64,000 nt of DNA from IMG/VR virus record IMGVR_UViG_3300043409_001462, positions 109,385 through 173,384 of that record; one strand, 5' to 3'. The DNA is from a virus. Positions 40,472-49,119 of this stretch are shown here, in pieces. The translations under genes were made by a program, and so were the position numbers. The notes beneath the pieces are model-generated. The model worked only from the letters and a program-made list of their open reading frames with translations. It made no database searches and was not told where the DNA came from. The stretch's first letter is position 1. Each line of letters begins with the position of its first letter.

Positions 40472-41146
40472 ATGAAAACACTAACAAGAATGATTGCGTT
40501 TTTGTCATTCTTTGTTATGATTCAGTATGCATATGCGGCAGGTAATAAAATATACGTTGACCAAATTGGTGATGGTTCAAATATAACTATGACGCAAACT
40601 GGAAGTGATAACGGGATTGGTACACCTACCACCCGTAGTATGTTTAGTGGCACAAACAACACAGTAACAGTATCTCAAATAGGTAATCAAAACAACCAAT
40701 TAATCAAAGTAATTGGTGATGGTGTTACTTTGAATTCAACTATCACTGGTAATACAAACCAAGTTGATATTGAATGTACTTCTTGTACAGCATCAAGTAT
40801 AACCAGTGCAGTAACTGGTAGTAGTAATTTAGTTACAATAACTAACGAAAATTTAACAAATACAGCTTTAACAATTGATTCAGATAATAACACTGTCACA
40901 ATGACCAATAACTCATCTTCTATTGGCGGCGTAAATAACGTCATCAATATTTCTGGTGGTAATGGCAACCAAGTAACCATTGATCAAACAGGGGTTGCTG
41001 GTCCACTTGGTCATAAGATTGATTTGGCAGTAACTGGTGCGCTTAATAATGTTCAAATAGGACAAGGCGGATCAGTTGATTCAATCGTTAATAGTACGAT
41101 TACTGGCTCTAGCAACACTCTTATTATTAAGTCTAACCACCAGTAG
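40472..41146 (+). CDS. curlin-repeat protein (CsgA/B-like)
   Basis: 224 aa. Signal peptide to about residue 23 (AYAAG). The rest is ~8 short Asn/Gln/Gly/Thr-rich repeats with the NxVxIxQxG-type pattern (e.g. NTVTVSQIGNQNNQ; NQVTIDQTG; NNVQIGQGG), as in amyloid curlin subunits. Likely the cargo of the CsgG channel. Starts directly after the csgG stop. Its last 71 nt also encode the start of the FecR protein. Confidence 0.8.
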   Translation: MKTLTRMIAFLSFFVMIQYAYAAGNKIYVDQIGDGSNITMTQTGSDNGIGTPTTRSMFSGTNNTVTVSQIGNQNNQLIKVIGDGVTLNSTITGNTNQVDIECTSCTASSITSAVTGSSNLVTITNENLTNTALTIDSDNNTVTMTNNSSSIGGVNNVINISGGNGNQVTIDQTGVAGPLGHKIDLAVTGALNNVQIGQGGSVDSIVNSTITGSSNTLIIKSNHQ

Positions 41147-42182
41147 TGGTGAAATAGGCAAGGTTACAGAGCAATCTGGACCTACTGAAATACGCAGAGA
41201 CAAAGCAAACTTACCTAGCTCAATATCATCAGGTATTGAGATGAGTGATATTGTTACTACGGCTAATAGCAAAACTGCTATTACATTTAAAGATGATACT
41301 AAGGTACAAATAACAGAACAGAGTAAACTTGTTATTGATACGTTTGTTTATGATGGTGAAAAGAAAACTGGTAAACTTGCTATCAAGATGGCTCTTGGCA
41401 CTATTAAATATGCAAGCGGTCAGATAGCAAAAAATGACCCACAGCAAGTTGTGGTAGAAACACCAACAGCAACGATTGGTGTAAGAGGAACAGATTTTTC
41501 GGGGACTGTAGATGAAACTGGACGCTCAACAATCATATTGTTACCATCATGCCCACTGGGTTGGAAAAGTATTGAAAGAGATTGTGTTACTGGTAATATT
41601 TCTGTCACTACTATTATGGGCACTATCTGGTTAACAAAACCGTTCGAAGCAGTTGTTGTTAATACAGTTATAGCACAACCAAAGTCAGCTATATTGAATC
41701 TCAGTTTAGATCAGATTAATAATATGCTGATCGTTACGCCTCCTAAAGAAGTTAGAGAAGAGCGTACAAGAGATAAAAGTAAAGCTTTCAATTTTCTTGA
41801 TGAGAATGCTCTTGATAAAGATCTGTTAAAATTTGATGGTTTAGATAACAATGCATTAGATAAACCAACAGGTCTAGAAAGAAACTATTTAGATTCTGAT
41901 TTCCTTTTGAACTATTTGGATATTCAGAACAGTCAAATGTTGAGTAATGAACTGGATGAGTTTAATGGATTGTTGCCTAAATATAATAAATCTACAGGGT
42001 TGAAATATACGGTTGATGATACTACTTTGTCATTGTATAGGGAAACCTATTCTAGTTATTTTGAATTAAAAGTAGATACAACAAGAAGCTTGACTTTGAA
42101 TATTAATCAAGATAACCTAGCAATTAAACAGATAGTAAATAGTGCTGGATCAACAACAATAACAATAAAACAGAGTAACTGA
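41076..42182 (+). CDS. FecR-domain exported protein (TTG start)
   Basis: 368 aa. TTG start at 41076 gives a signal peptide with core LLALATLLLLSL overlapping the end of the curlin gene; no later start in frame would supply one. The FecR domain (~25-200) includes DIVTTANSKTAITFKDDTKVQI and VETPTATIGVRGTDF. C-terminal half is Asn/Leu/Asp-rich. In bacteria FecR-domain proteins often neighbour CHASE2 cyclases, as here. Probably periplasmic. Confidence 0.75.
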   Translation: MIQSLIVRLLALATLLLLSLTTSSGEIGKVTEQSGPTEIRRDKANLPSSISSGIEMSDIVTTANSKTAITFKDDTKVQITEQSKLVIDTFVYDGEKKTGKLAIKMALGTIKYASGQIAKNDPQQVVVETPTATIGVRGTDFSGTVDETGRSTIILLPSCPLGWKSIERDCVTGNISVTTIMGTIWLTKPFEAVVVNTVIAQPKSAILNLSLDQINNMLIVTPPKEVREERTRDKSKAFNFLDENALDKDLLKFDGLDNNALDKPTGLERNYLDSDFLLNYLDIQNSQMLSNELDEFNGLLPKYNKSTGLKYTVDDTTLSLYRETYSSYFELKVDTTRSLTLNINQDNLAIKQIVNSAGSTTITIKQSN

Positions 42183-42183
42183 T

Positions 42184-42462
42184 ATGTCATTACTTCGTAT
42201 AGCAATATTATTGATTTTCGTTAATTTGAGCTGTTATGCTAATGCTCAAACCGTAAACAATGCAACCGTGAATATACAAGGAGCGAATCAAAGTGTATCT
42301 ATTACTCAGTCTGGTGCTGGCCATTCTGCTAATCTTAACTTTATTGGCGATAGCATCAATGCAATTATCTCTCAAACTGGAAACACACCTCAGTCGTTTA
42401 GCCTTTCTGTTACTTGTGGTTACAGTTGTCCTGTCTCCCCTTATATTGTTAATCAGTACTAG
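42184..42462 (+). CDS. short curlin-repeat protein (CsgB-like)
   Basis: 92 aa. Signal peptide ending ANAQ (~21), then two or three curlin-type repeats (NATVNIQGANQSVSITQSGAGHS; DSINAIISQTGN) and a short Cys-containing tail. Small size suggests a nucleator or minor subunit (inference). Confidence 0.72.
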   Translation: MSLLRIAILLIFVNLSCYANAQTVNNATVNIQGANQSVSITQSGAGHSANLNFIGDSINAIISQTGNTPQSFSLSVTCGYSCPVSPYIVNQY

Positions 42463-42464
42463 CG

Positions 42465-44522
42465 ATGGAAAAGATAGGCTTATACCTCACAAGCACATGG
42501 ATGGTTGCTATCAGCGCCTGTCTCCTGTTGACATTGTATGTAATCAATCCAAGTCCTATACAAACACTTCAGCTAAAAACTTTTGATTATCTAATAACTT
42601 CACTTGATAGAAAACAATCAGATGAAATTGTCGTTGTCAACTTTGGTGAAAAGTCGGTCGAACAGTTTGGTCAGTGGCCATTCGACAGACGCGATATCGC
42701 AAAGACGATTGATAAACTAAAAGAAAACGGTGCTGCGGTAATCGTTGCACCTATTTTGTTTTCCGAAAAGGATAGAGCAGGTGGCGATGATGAACTGGCA
42801 AAAACTCTTGATGGTGTTATCCTCGCACAAACACCTACTACACAAAACAATAAGCCTGATTCGGTCCGTCGTGGGTTCGCTAGTATCGGTCCTATTGATC
42901 CTGCTGGGGTTGTCTATCGTTGGCCTGGTGGACTACGCCCTCTTGACCAGCATGCCAAAGTTGCCTCAGGAGTTGGTGTGGTCGCAACAGTTCCTGAAGT
43001 GGACGGTGTGGTTCGCCGTATTCCTTTACTTGTCAATATTGCATCTGGTCTTTATCCAAGTATTCCTTTGGAGACCATTCGTGTCGCTGCTGGAGATCCT
43101 AGCTTTCAAGTTAAGACGAACGAAGGTGGAATAGAGGCTGTAAGGGTTCCAGCGTTTCCTGCTATACCAACTGATGAAAGAGGACGAATCTGGTTAAGCT
43201 GGAATACCAAATTTGAAACAATAGAAACAACTCAAATCGACAACCGTGTCAAAGATAAGATAGTCATACTTGGTTTGACTATTGAAGGTGTTGGAGGTAT
43301 AATAGGTACTCCAATAGGTGAGAAGTGGGCACATGAGATACAAGCTCAGGCTCTTCAAACACTAGTTGATGGTACTTCTATTTCTCGCCCCAGCGTAGGA
43401 AGGCTAGTAGAAGGAATATTACTAACCACCATGCTACTACTATTGCTCCATATAGTTCCAAGACTGACTGTAGCGTTAACAGTTCCATTCTACGCTTTCA
43501 TTGTGGTTGGAGTATCAGTTTCGAGTTATTATTTATTTAAAACACAGCTGCAGTTATGGGACCCAAGTTATATAGTATTGGCTGTATCTATCATATTTGC
43601 CCATCTAGTGTTTAATAACTTTGCTCGTGAGTTTAGATTAAAGCAACAAATCAAGAAGCAATTTGGAACTTATCTTTCACCAGCTTTGGTTGAAAAGTTG
43701 CAGAAAAATCCAGAACTACTAAGATTAGGAGGAGAAACACGTGAGCTATCTATTATGTTTACTGACGTTAGGGGTTTCACGACTATTTCTGAACATTATG
43801 GTAGTGATGTACAAGGTCTTACGCAAATAATGAATCGATATATGACAGCGATGACAGCTAAGATAATTCAAAACGAAGGTACATTAGACAAGTATATTGG
43901 CGATGCTCAGATGGCGTTTTGGAATGCACCACTAGATGATGAAATGCACGCTAGACATGCAGTAAAAACGGCGTTGGAGATGTTAAATGATTTGGAACGA
44001 TTTAATAAAGAAATCGCTTTGGAAGGAGTTCCTGCTTTCGGTATGGGATTGGGTATTAACACTGGTAGTGTTGTTGTGGGTAACATGGGAAGTTCTCAGC
44101 GTTTTGATTACACATGTTTGGGTGATACTGTTAATTTGGCTTCGAGGTTAGAAGGTCAATCAAAACCATATCATGTAAAGATGGTTATCGGACCACAAAC
44201 ATATGAGTATGTTAAGGATGAATACCTATGCTTAGAGCTAGATTGTCTTGCTGTTAAGGGTAAAACAAAAGGCGTTAACATATACACTATCGTAAACAAG
44301 AATGGACTCAACATAGCCGCATCTCGCTCTCACGCAGAATTTTTAATGCATTATCGTGAACAAAATTGGGATAAAGCTCTTGAATATATACCGTATATAG
44401 AACAAGCATTCGAAGGCGATATGATAGAATACTATGAAATGATGAAAGAGAGAGTAGAGGACTATAAGAAGAATCCTCTATCAAAGGATTGGGATGGAGT
44501 ATATCGTACCAACAGCAAGTAA
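42465..44522 (+). CDS. CHASE2 membrane adenylate/guanylate cyclase (class III)
   Basis: 685 aa. N-terminal membrane helix (~8-30), extracytoplasmic CHASE2 sensor (~40-290; FDYLITSLDRKQSDEIVVVNFGEKSVEQFGQWPFDR), three membrane helices (~305-390), then a class III cyclase domain: FTDVRGFT (metal Asp434), LDKYIGDAQMAFW (Asp480) and YTCLGDTVNLASRLEG. Complete catalytic motifs, so likely active and producing cAMP or cGMP. Last gene of the curli/FecR operon. Confidence 0.9.
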   Translation: MEKIGLYLTSTWMVAISACLLLTLYVINPSPIQTLQLKTFDYLITSLDRKQSDEIVVVNFGEKSVEQFGQWPFDRRDIAKTIDKLKENGAAVIVAPILFSEKDRAGGDDELAKTLDGVILAQTPTTQNNKPDSVRRGFASIGPIDPAGVVYRWPGGLRPLDQHAKVASGVGVVATVPEVDGVVRRIPLLVNIASGLYPSIPLETIRVAAGDPSFQVKTNEGGIEAVRVPAFPAIPTDERGRIWLSWNTKFETIETTQIDNRVKDKIVILGLTIEGVGGIIGTPIGEKWAHEIQAQALQTLVDGTSISRPSVGRLVEGILLTTMLLLLLHIVPRLTVALTVPFYAFIVVGVSVSSYYLFKTQLQLWDPSYIVLAVSIIFAHLVFNNFAREFRLKQQIKKQFGTYLSPALVEKLQKNPELLRLGGETRELSIMFTDVRGFTTISEHYGSDVQGLTQIMNRYMTAMTAKIIQNEGTLDKYIGDAQMAFWNAPLDDEMHARHAVKTALEMLNDLERFNKEIALEGVPAFGMGLGINTGSVVVGNMGSSQRFDYTCLGDTVNLASRLEGQSKPYHVKMVIGPQTYEYVKDEYLCLELDCLAVKGKTKGVNIYTIVNKNGLNIAASRSHAEFLMHYREQNWDKALEYIPYIEQAFEGDMIEYYEMMKERVEDYKKNPLSKDWDGVYRTNSK

Positions 44523-44540
44523 GTTTTTATACTTACTTGC
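44515..44540 (+). terminator. hairpin between convergent genes
   Basis: Perfect 9-bp stem GCAAGTAAG/CTTACTTGC with an 8-nt loop covering the stop codons of the cyclase gene and the convergent gene. No strong T tract; a bidirectional terminator or RNA stabiliser. Confidence 0.5.
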
Positions 44541-44967
44541 CTTTATTTGCTGGCTCTGCTTTGGGCTCTTGCTTTGGTGGCGTTATGGATATATTATCTA
44601 TCTTGATAGTACTATTATTATGCTTGGCTGCTAATTCTTCTGCAGCCTTAACCTGTTTATCGGCAGCTTCAAGTTCGCGAGATTGAGCTTTAGCTGCTGT
44701 TTCTACGTCGTGTAGGTGTCTTTCTGATTCAATTTCTTTACCGCGTAACTGTAATACAATATTAATTTTTTGATTCAAACGAATCAAATCATTGTCTAAC
44801 ATACGGATACGATCTATGAGTGCTATAAGTACAGTGCTGGCTTCACTTGTTACAGGTTTGATCTCTTTTGTTGCCCAGGTCCATACATAGTAAATCATAT
44901 ATCCCATGCCACCAGCGGCTACAATAGGAAATCCGTATTTGTTAATTAGTTCTGCTAACCCACCCAT
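44533..44967 (-). CDS. holin-like membrane protein
   Basis: 144 aa. Short N-terminus, one membrane helix (~11-32), then a long charged coiled coil and a Lys/Pro-rich tail. Same plan as, and partial similarity (EVGFPIASA / KYGFPIVAA) to, the adjacent gene. Candidate holin or antiholin; BhlA/UviB-like topology. Confidence 0.6.
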   Translation of the reverse strand: MGGLAELINKYGFPIVAAGGMGYMIYYVWTWATKEIKPVTSEASTVLIALIDRIRMLDNDLIRLNQKINIVLQLRGKEIESERHLHDVETAAKAQSRELEAADKQVKAAEELAAKHNNSTIKIDNISITPPKQEPKAEPANKGK

Positions 44968-45248
44968 TAGTCTCTCCTTGCATCATTTTTGCCATCTGCG
45001 CGTGCGATTCTATCCACGTCTGGCTTTACGCCCAATGCGTTTGAAACCAATGTATCGATTCGAATAACGTCATGATTCATTGTTTTGACACGATTATCAA
45101 GAGCAGTAATAATACCAGAGAGACTCTTGACCGCAGACATAACACCAGCGAGGATAAATTTCATTGTTAGAAATACAAAATATCCACCAGCACAGGCTGA
45201 AGCGATAGGAAACCCTACCTCGGCTACTAATTTAAACCATTCATCCAT
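44967..45248 (-). CDS. holin-like membrane protein
   Basis: 93 aa. One membrane helix (~10-35) followed by a helical charged region (IITALDNRVKTMNHDVIRIDTLV) that parallels IALIDRIRMLDNDLIRLNQKI of the neighbour. The pair look like paralogous holin/antiholin. Transcribed against the flanking genes from a minus-strand late box. Confidence 0.6.
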   Translation of the reverse strand: MDEWFKLVAEVGFPIASACAGGYFVFLTMKFILAGVMSAVKSLSGIITALDNRVKTMNHDVIRIDTLVSNALGVKPDVDRIARADGKNDARRD

Positions 45249-45264
45249 ATCAACACCTTTTTAG

Positions 45265-45293
45265 TTGACTTATCAGTAAGAATATAGTATATT
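45265..45293 (+). promoter_or_regulatory. sigma70-type promoter for nrdA
   Basis: TTGACT, 17-nt spacer, TATATT (45288-45293). Confidence 0.75.
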
Positions 45294-45297
45294 TATA
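45290..45297 (-). promoter_or_regulatory. T4 late-type promoter box, minus strand
   Basis: Minus-strand TATAAATA 41 nt before the holin-like start; overlaps the -10 box of the nrdA promoter, so the two directions may exclude each other. Confidence 0.55.
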
Positions 45298-45315
45298 ATC
45301 AAGAGGAGAATAAAA

Positions 45316-47607
45316 ATGATGGCAAGTATTCAAGTAACGAAGCGTAACGGTAGTAAAGAACCTCTTGATCTGAATAAATTCCATAAGGTGGTAGCTTGGG
45401 CTTGTGAAGGACTGAATGCAGTTTCTGAATCAGAAATTGAATTGAAGTCGCATATTCAGTTTTATAATGGAATCAAAACAACAGACATTCAAGAAACTTT
45501 GATCAAAGCTGCAGCTGATTTGATCAGTGAAGATACTCCTGCGTATCAGTATGTTGCTGGTCGTCTTATTAACTATCATCTTAGAAAGCAAGTTTATGGC
45601 GACTACAACCTTCCTACTCTCGTTGCTCATATTGATAATGTTATTGGGGCTGGATACTACGACAAGAATATTAAAGAATGGTATTCTATTGATGATATGG
45701 TTATTCTTAATTCTTATATTGATCACAAGCGAGACTTTTCAATTGCTTATGTTGGTATGGAGCAATTTCGCGGCAAATATTTGATCAAGAACCGTTCGAC
45801 TGGACAAGTTTTTGAAACGCCTCAGTTTGCGTACATGCTGATAGCAATGGTGTTATTCCGCAATTATCCAAAAGAAACACGTTTGAAATGGGTAAAGGAT
45901 TTATATGACGCAACATCTACTTTTGAAATTTCGCTGCCGACTCCTATTATGGCAGGTCTCCGCTCGCCTCAGAAGCAATTCTCTTCGTGCGTCCTTATCG
46001 AGGCAGATGACAGCCTTGATTCAATTAATGCTACAGCTTCCGCAATCGTTAAGTATGTTTCTCAAAAAGCTGGTATCGGTATTAATGCTGGGCGTATTCG
46101 TGCTCTCGGCTCTCCTATTCGCGCTGGTGATACTACGCATACTGGTGTGGTGCCTTTCTTCAAGCACTTTCAGTCTGCAGTTAAATCGTGTTCACAAGGC
46201 GGTGTCAGAGGCGGTGCAGCAACTCTATACTACCCTATCTGGCATTTGGAAGTCGAAGATCTATTGGTACTAAAGAACAACAAAGGTACAGAAGATAATC
46301 GTATCCGTGGTTTGGACTATGGCGTTCAATTTAATAAGGTGATGTATGAAAGACTGCTTGTGGGTGGAAACATCACCCTCTTTTCCCCTAATGACGTTCC
46401 TGCTCTTTATGATGCTTTCTTTGTGGACGTGGATAAGTTTCGAACTCTATACCTCGAAGCAGAAGCAGATCCAACCATCAGAAGAAAGTCAATCCCAGCC
46501 GTTGACCTCTTTTCAGCTTTCATGCAAGAGAGAAAAGATACAGGGCGAATTTACCTGCAAAATGTAGATCATGCAAACGACCACGGATCCTTCATCAAAG
46601 AACTAGCACCCATTCATCAGTCTAACCTTTGCTGTGAAATTGACTTGCCGACCAAGCCACTAAATGATATTAATGATCCTGATGGAGAGATTTCACTATG
46701 TACATTAGCTGCTATCAACTGGGGAAAAATTCGTGATCCTGCTGACTTTGAACGTCCTTGCACTTTGGCTGTTCGTGCACTTGATGAGCTACTCGACTAT
46801 CAGGACTATCCTGTCTTGGCAGCAAAAAATTCCACGATGGCAAGGCGTCCTCTTGGAGTTGGTATCATTAATCTTGCTTATTGGCTCGCTCGTAATGATT
46901 TGTCTTACCAGCATATTGATCATGATGGTTTGAGTAAGCTACATTCATTTGCAGAGGCTTGGTCTTATTATCTTATTAAAGCATCAGTTGATCTAGCAGA
47001 GGAGAAGGGTGCCTGTGAGAAGAGTAATGAAACAAAGTATAGTCAAGGTGCGTTCCCCATACACACCTACAAGAGAGAACTGGACGATATTGTATCGCCT
47101 GAATATCGGATGGACTGGGTTTCGTTGGGCGCTAAAGTTCAGCGTGTCGGCATCAGGAACTCAACTCTTATGGCTCTCATGCCATCAGAAACATCAGCAC
47201 AGATTAGCAACGCAACGAATGGTATTGAACCGCCAAGATCTTTGGTTTCGGTTAAACAAAGTAAGGATGGTGTACTTAAGCAAGTCGTACCTGAGGTGCG
47301 TAAGCTTAAAAAGAAGTACGATCTTCTCTGGGACCAACAATCGCCAGAGGGATACCTTAAAATCTGTGCAGTTCTTCAGAAGTTCATTGATCAAGGAATT
47401 TCCGTTAACACCTCGTACAACCCAAAGTTCTACGAAGATGAAAAGATACCGATGAGTGATATGATTGGTCATCTATTGATGTTCTATAAGTATGGTGGAA
47501 AACAGCTATATTATTTCAACACCAATGATGGTGCTGGCGAGTATGAAGAAGCACCATTGGCTCCTGGCGTAGATAACGAAGAGGATTGTGAATCATGCAA
47601 GATTTAA
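45316..47607 (+). CDS. nrdA: ribonucleotide reductase class Ia, large subunit
   Basis: 763 aa. N-terminal ATP-cone-like start (IQVTKRNGSKEPLDLNKFHKVVAWA), FSSCVLIEADDSLDSI and LCCEIDLPT with the redox Cys pair, and the C-terminal swinging-arm CESC. Makes dNDPs with NrdB at 49957. The genes are split by eight small genes. Confidence 0.95.
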   Translation: MMASIQVTKRNGSKEPLDLNKFHKVVAWACEGLNAVSESEIELKSHIQFYNGIKTTDIQETLIKAAADLISEDTPAYQYVAGRLINYHLRKQVYGDYNLPTLVAHIDNVIGAGYYDKNIKEWYSIDDMVILNSYIDHKRDFSIAYVGMEQFRGKYLIKNRSTGQVFETPQFAYMLIAMVLFRNYPKETRLKWVKDLYDATSTFEISLPTPIMAGLRSPQKQFSSCVLIEADDSLDSINATASAIVKYVSQKAGIGINAGRIRALGSPIRAGDTTHTGVVPFFKHFQSAVKSCSQGGVRGGAATLYYPIWHLEVEDLLVLKNNKGTEDNRIRGLDYGVQFNKVMYERLLVGGNITLFSPNDVPALYDAFFVDVDKFRTLYLEAEADPTIRRKSIPAVDLFSAFMQERKDTGRIYLQNVDHANDHGSFIKELAPIHQSNLCCEIDLPTKPLNDINDPDGEISLCTLAAINWGKIRDPADFERPCTLAVRALDELLDYQDYPVLAAKNSTMARRPLGVGIINLAYWLARNDLSYQHIDHDGLSKLHSFAEAWSYYLIKASVDLAEEKGACEKSNETKYSQGAFPIHTYKRELDDIVSPEYRMDWVSLGAKVQRVGIRNSTLMALMPSETSAQISNATNGIEPPRSLVSVKQSKDGVLKQVVPEVRKLKKKYDLLWDQQSPEGYLKICAVLQKFIDQGISVNTSYNPKFYEDEKIPMSDMIGHLLMFYKYGGKQLYYFNTNDGAGEYEEAPLAPGVDNEEDCESCKI

Positions 47608-47804
47608 ATCACTGTGATTGTTCAACTATTTGTTCTCGTTGGGTACGATACAGCGACGGTTCTGGTGGATGGTTTTGTCCTTATGCTCTCTACTCTGAGA
47701 CCATCTGTAAAAAAACTACCGACATTGGTAAAGATATGCAACCAACAATTGTTGAAAAAGTTGTGCCAAAAATAATTGAATATGATGAAAGTTGTAAAAT
47801 ATGA
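47595..47804 (+). CDS. small Cys-rich protein with NrdA-like tail
   Basis: 69 aa, overlaps nrdA by 13 nt. Five Cys in the first 39 residues. Its C-terminus DESCKI repeats the last six residues of NrdA (CESCKI) with the first Cys changed to Asp. Could interact with the redoxin that recycles NrdA (inference). Confidence 0.65.
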   Translation: MQDLNHCDCSTICSRWVRYSDGSGGWFCPYALYSETICKKTTDIGKDMQPTIVEKVVPKIIEYDESCKI

Positions 47805-48019
47805 GATACTTCTGTTATAATTCAATTGATCCAAAGACAGGCGATAAATCGGTTGAAACAGTATCAGAGCAACAAATTCGTGATTGGGAATGGTACGCAT
47901 GGCAACGTAGGAAGTCTTGGAAAGAAGGAACAGATTATGTGAACAAAACCTACTGTTTCCAAGACTGTCTAGATGAATGGATCATTGTTAACCAAGCATG
48001 GGAGAGTACTAATGAATGA
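47801..48019 (+). CDS. small protein, unknown
   Basis: 72 aa, ATGA overlap with previous gene. Trp/Tyr-rich; no recognised domain. Confidence 0.65.
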   Translation: MRYFCYNSIDPKTGDKSVETVSEQQIRDWEWYAWQRRKSWKEGTDYVNKTYCFQDCLDEWIIVNQAWESTNE

Positions 48020-48704
48020 ATCACACGCATATCCAGCACCAGTAGTTGATTGGGGTCTAAGAACATATCTCGTTGGTGTGTTCAATCACATGGGAATCGC
48101 ATTGCTAATCAGTGCGGTTGTCAGCGCATACATTGGTCTCACACCTGAGATTGGTGCAGCTATTTGGGGAACACCATTCAAGTGGGTTGCTATCTTTGCG
48201 CCTCTTGCATTCGTATTTCTGTTTGCATATATTGCAGATAAGATTTCATCAGGAACTGCAGCAATCATGCTCTATTGTTTTGCTGGTTTGATGGGATTGA
48301 GCCTCAGTAGCATCTTTATGATATTCAAGTTGGGTAGCATTGCTAATGTGTTCTTCATTAGTGCTGCAACATTTGGTGCTACTGCATTGTATGGCTACAC
48401 TACCAAGCGCGATCTTAGTAGCATGGGTTCGTTCCTCATGATGGGCGCAATTGGTTTGATTATTGCTGGTGTCGTCAATCTGTTCCTACAGAGTAGCGTT
48501 ATGGCCTTTGTCATCAGTGTCATCGGTGTGCTTATCTTTGTTGGCTTCACCGCATATGACATGCAGGATATCAAAGAGAAGTACTACGAACTAAATGACG
48601 ATGAAGAAATCCGCAAGGCTGGTATCTTTGGCGCTCTTAATCTTTACCTAGACTTCATCAATATCTTTGTGAACCTGCTACAGTTGTTGGGAGATAGAAA
48701 GTGA
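48012..48704 (+). CDS. Bax inhibitor-1/YccA family membrane protein
   Basis: 230 aa. Seven hydrophobic helices and the C-terminal FVGFTAYDMQDIKEKYYE...LNLYLDFINIFVNLLQLLG signature of the BI-1/TMBIM family, which act as Ca2+ leak channels or modulators of membrane proteases such as FtsH in bacteria. Start 48012 overlaps the previous gene; GGAG 8 nt upstream. Phage role unknown; host membrane protease or stress control is plausible. Confidence 0.88.
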   Translation: MNESHAYPAPVVDWGLRTYLVGVFNHMGIALLISAVVSAYIGLTPEIGAAIWGTPFKWVAIFAPLAFVFLFAYIADKISSGTAAIMLYCFAGLMGLSLSSIFMIFKLGSIANVFFISAATFGATALYGYTTKRDLSSMGSFLMMGAIGLIIAGVVNLFLQSSVMAFVISVIGVLIFVGFTAYDMQDIKEKYYELNDDEEIRKAGIFGALNLYLDFINIFVNLLQLLGDRK

Positions 48705-48886
48705 ATGATTCATTAGAAAAAGCTAATGGTCTTCATATCGTTGTTCACGAAACAGAACCAACAGCAAAAATCTATATGTTCATAGATGGAAAATATACAC
48801 ATTGGGTTGAATATGATGTGGAACAGATGTGGAATATGATGGAAGTTTTTCGTAAAAAGCTTGATCAAATGGTGGAGAATATGTGA
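48701..48886 (+). CDS. small protein, unknown
   Basis: 61 aa. GTG start overlapping the previous stop (GTGA). No recognised domain. Confidence 0.6.
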   Translation: MNDSLEKANGLHIVVHETEPTAKIYMFIDGKYTHWVEYDVEQMWNMMEVFRKKLDQMVENM

Positions 48887-49119
48887 TGAACGAGCGAATT
48901 AAAGAACTACATGAACAGGCTGAAGTGTATTCTTCTATGTGGACAGGGGAAGAAAAACAAAAAGCATTACTAGAAAAGTTTGCTGAGTTGATCGTTAAAG
49001 AGTGTGTTAGGTGTGTTACTCAACCAACTATTCAGGCTGAATTTCCGTATGATATTGCTATAAGAGAATTGCAAAACGTATTAGCAAATGATATGAAGTC
49101 TCACTTTGGAGTTAAGTGA
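48886..49119 (+). CDS. small helical phage protein, unknown
   Basis: 77 aa, TGATG coupling. MNERIKELHEQAEVYSS...EKFAELIVKECV is a recurrent pattern in phage small proteins of unknown function. Confidence 0.7.
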   Translation: MNERIKELHEQAEVYSSMWTGEEKQKALLEKFAELIVKECVRCVTQPTIQAEFPYDIAIRELQNVLANDMKSHFGVK

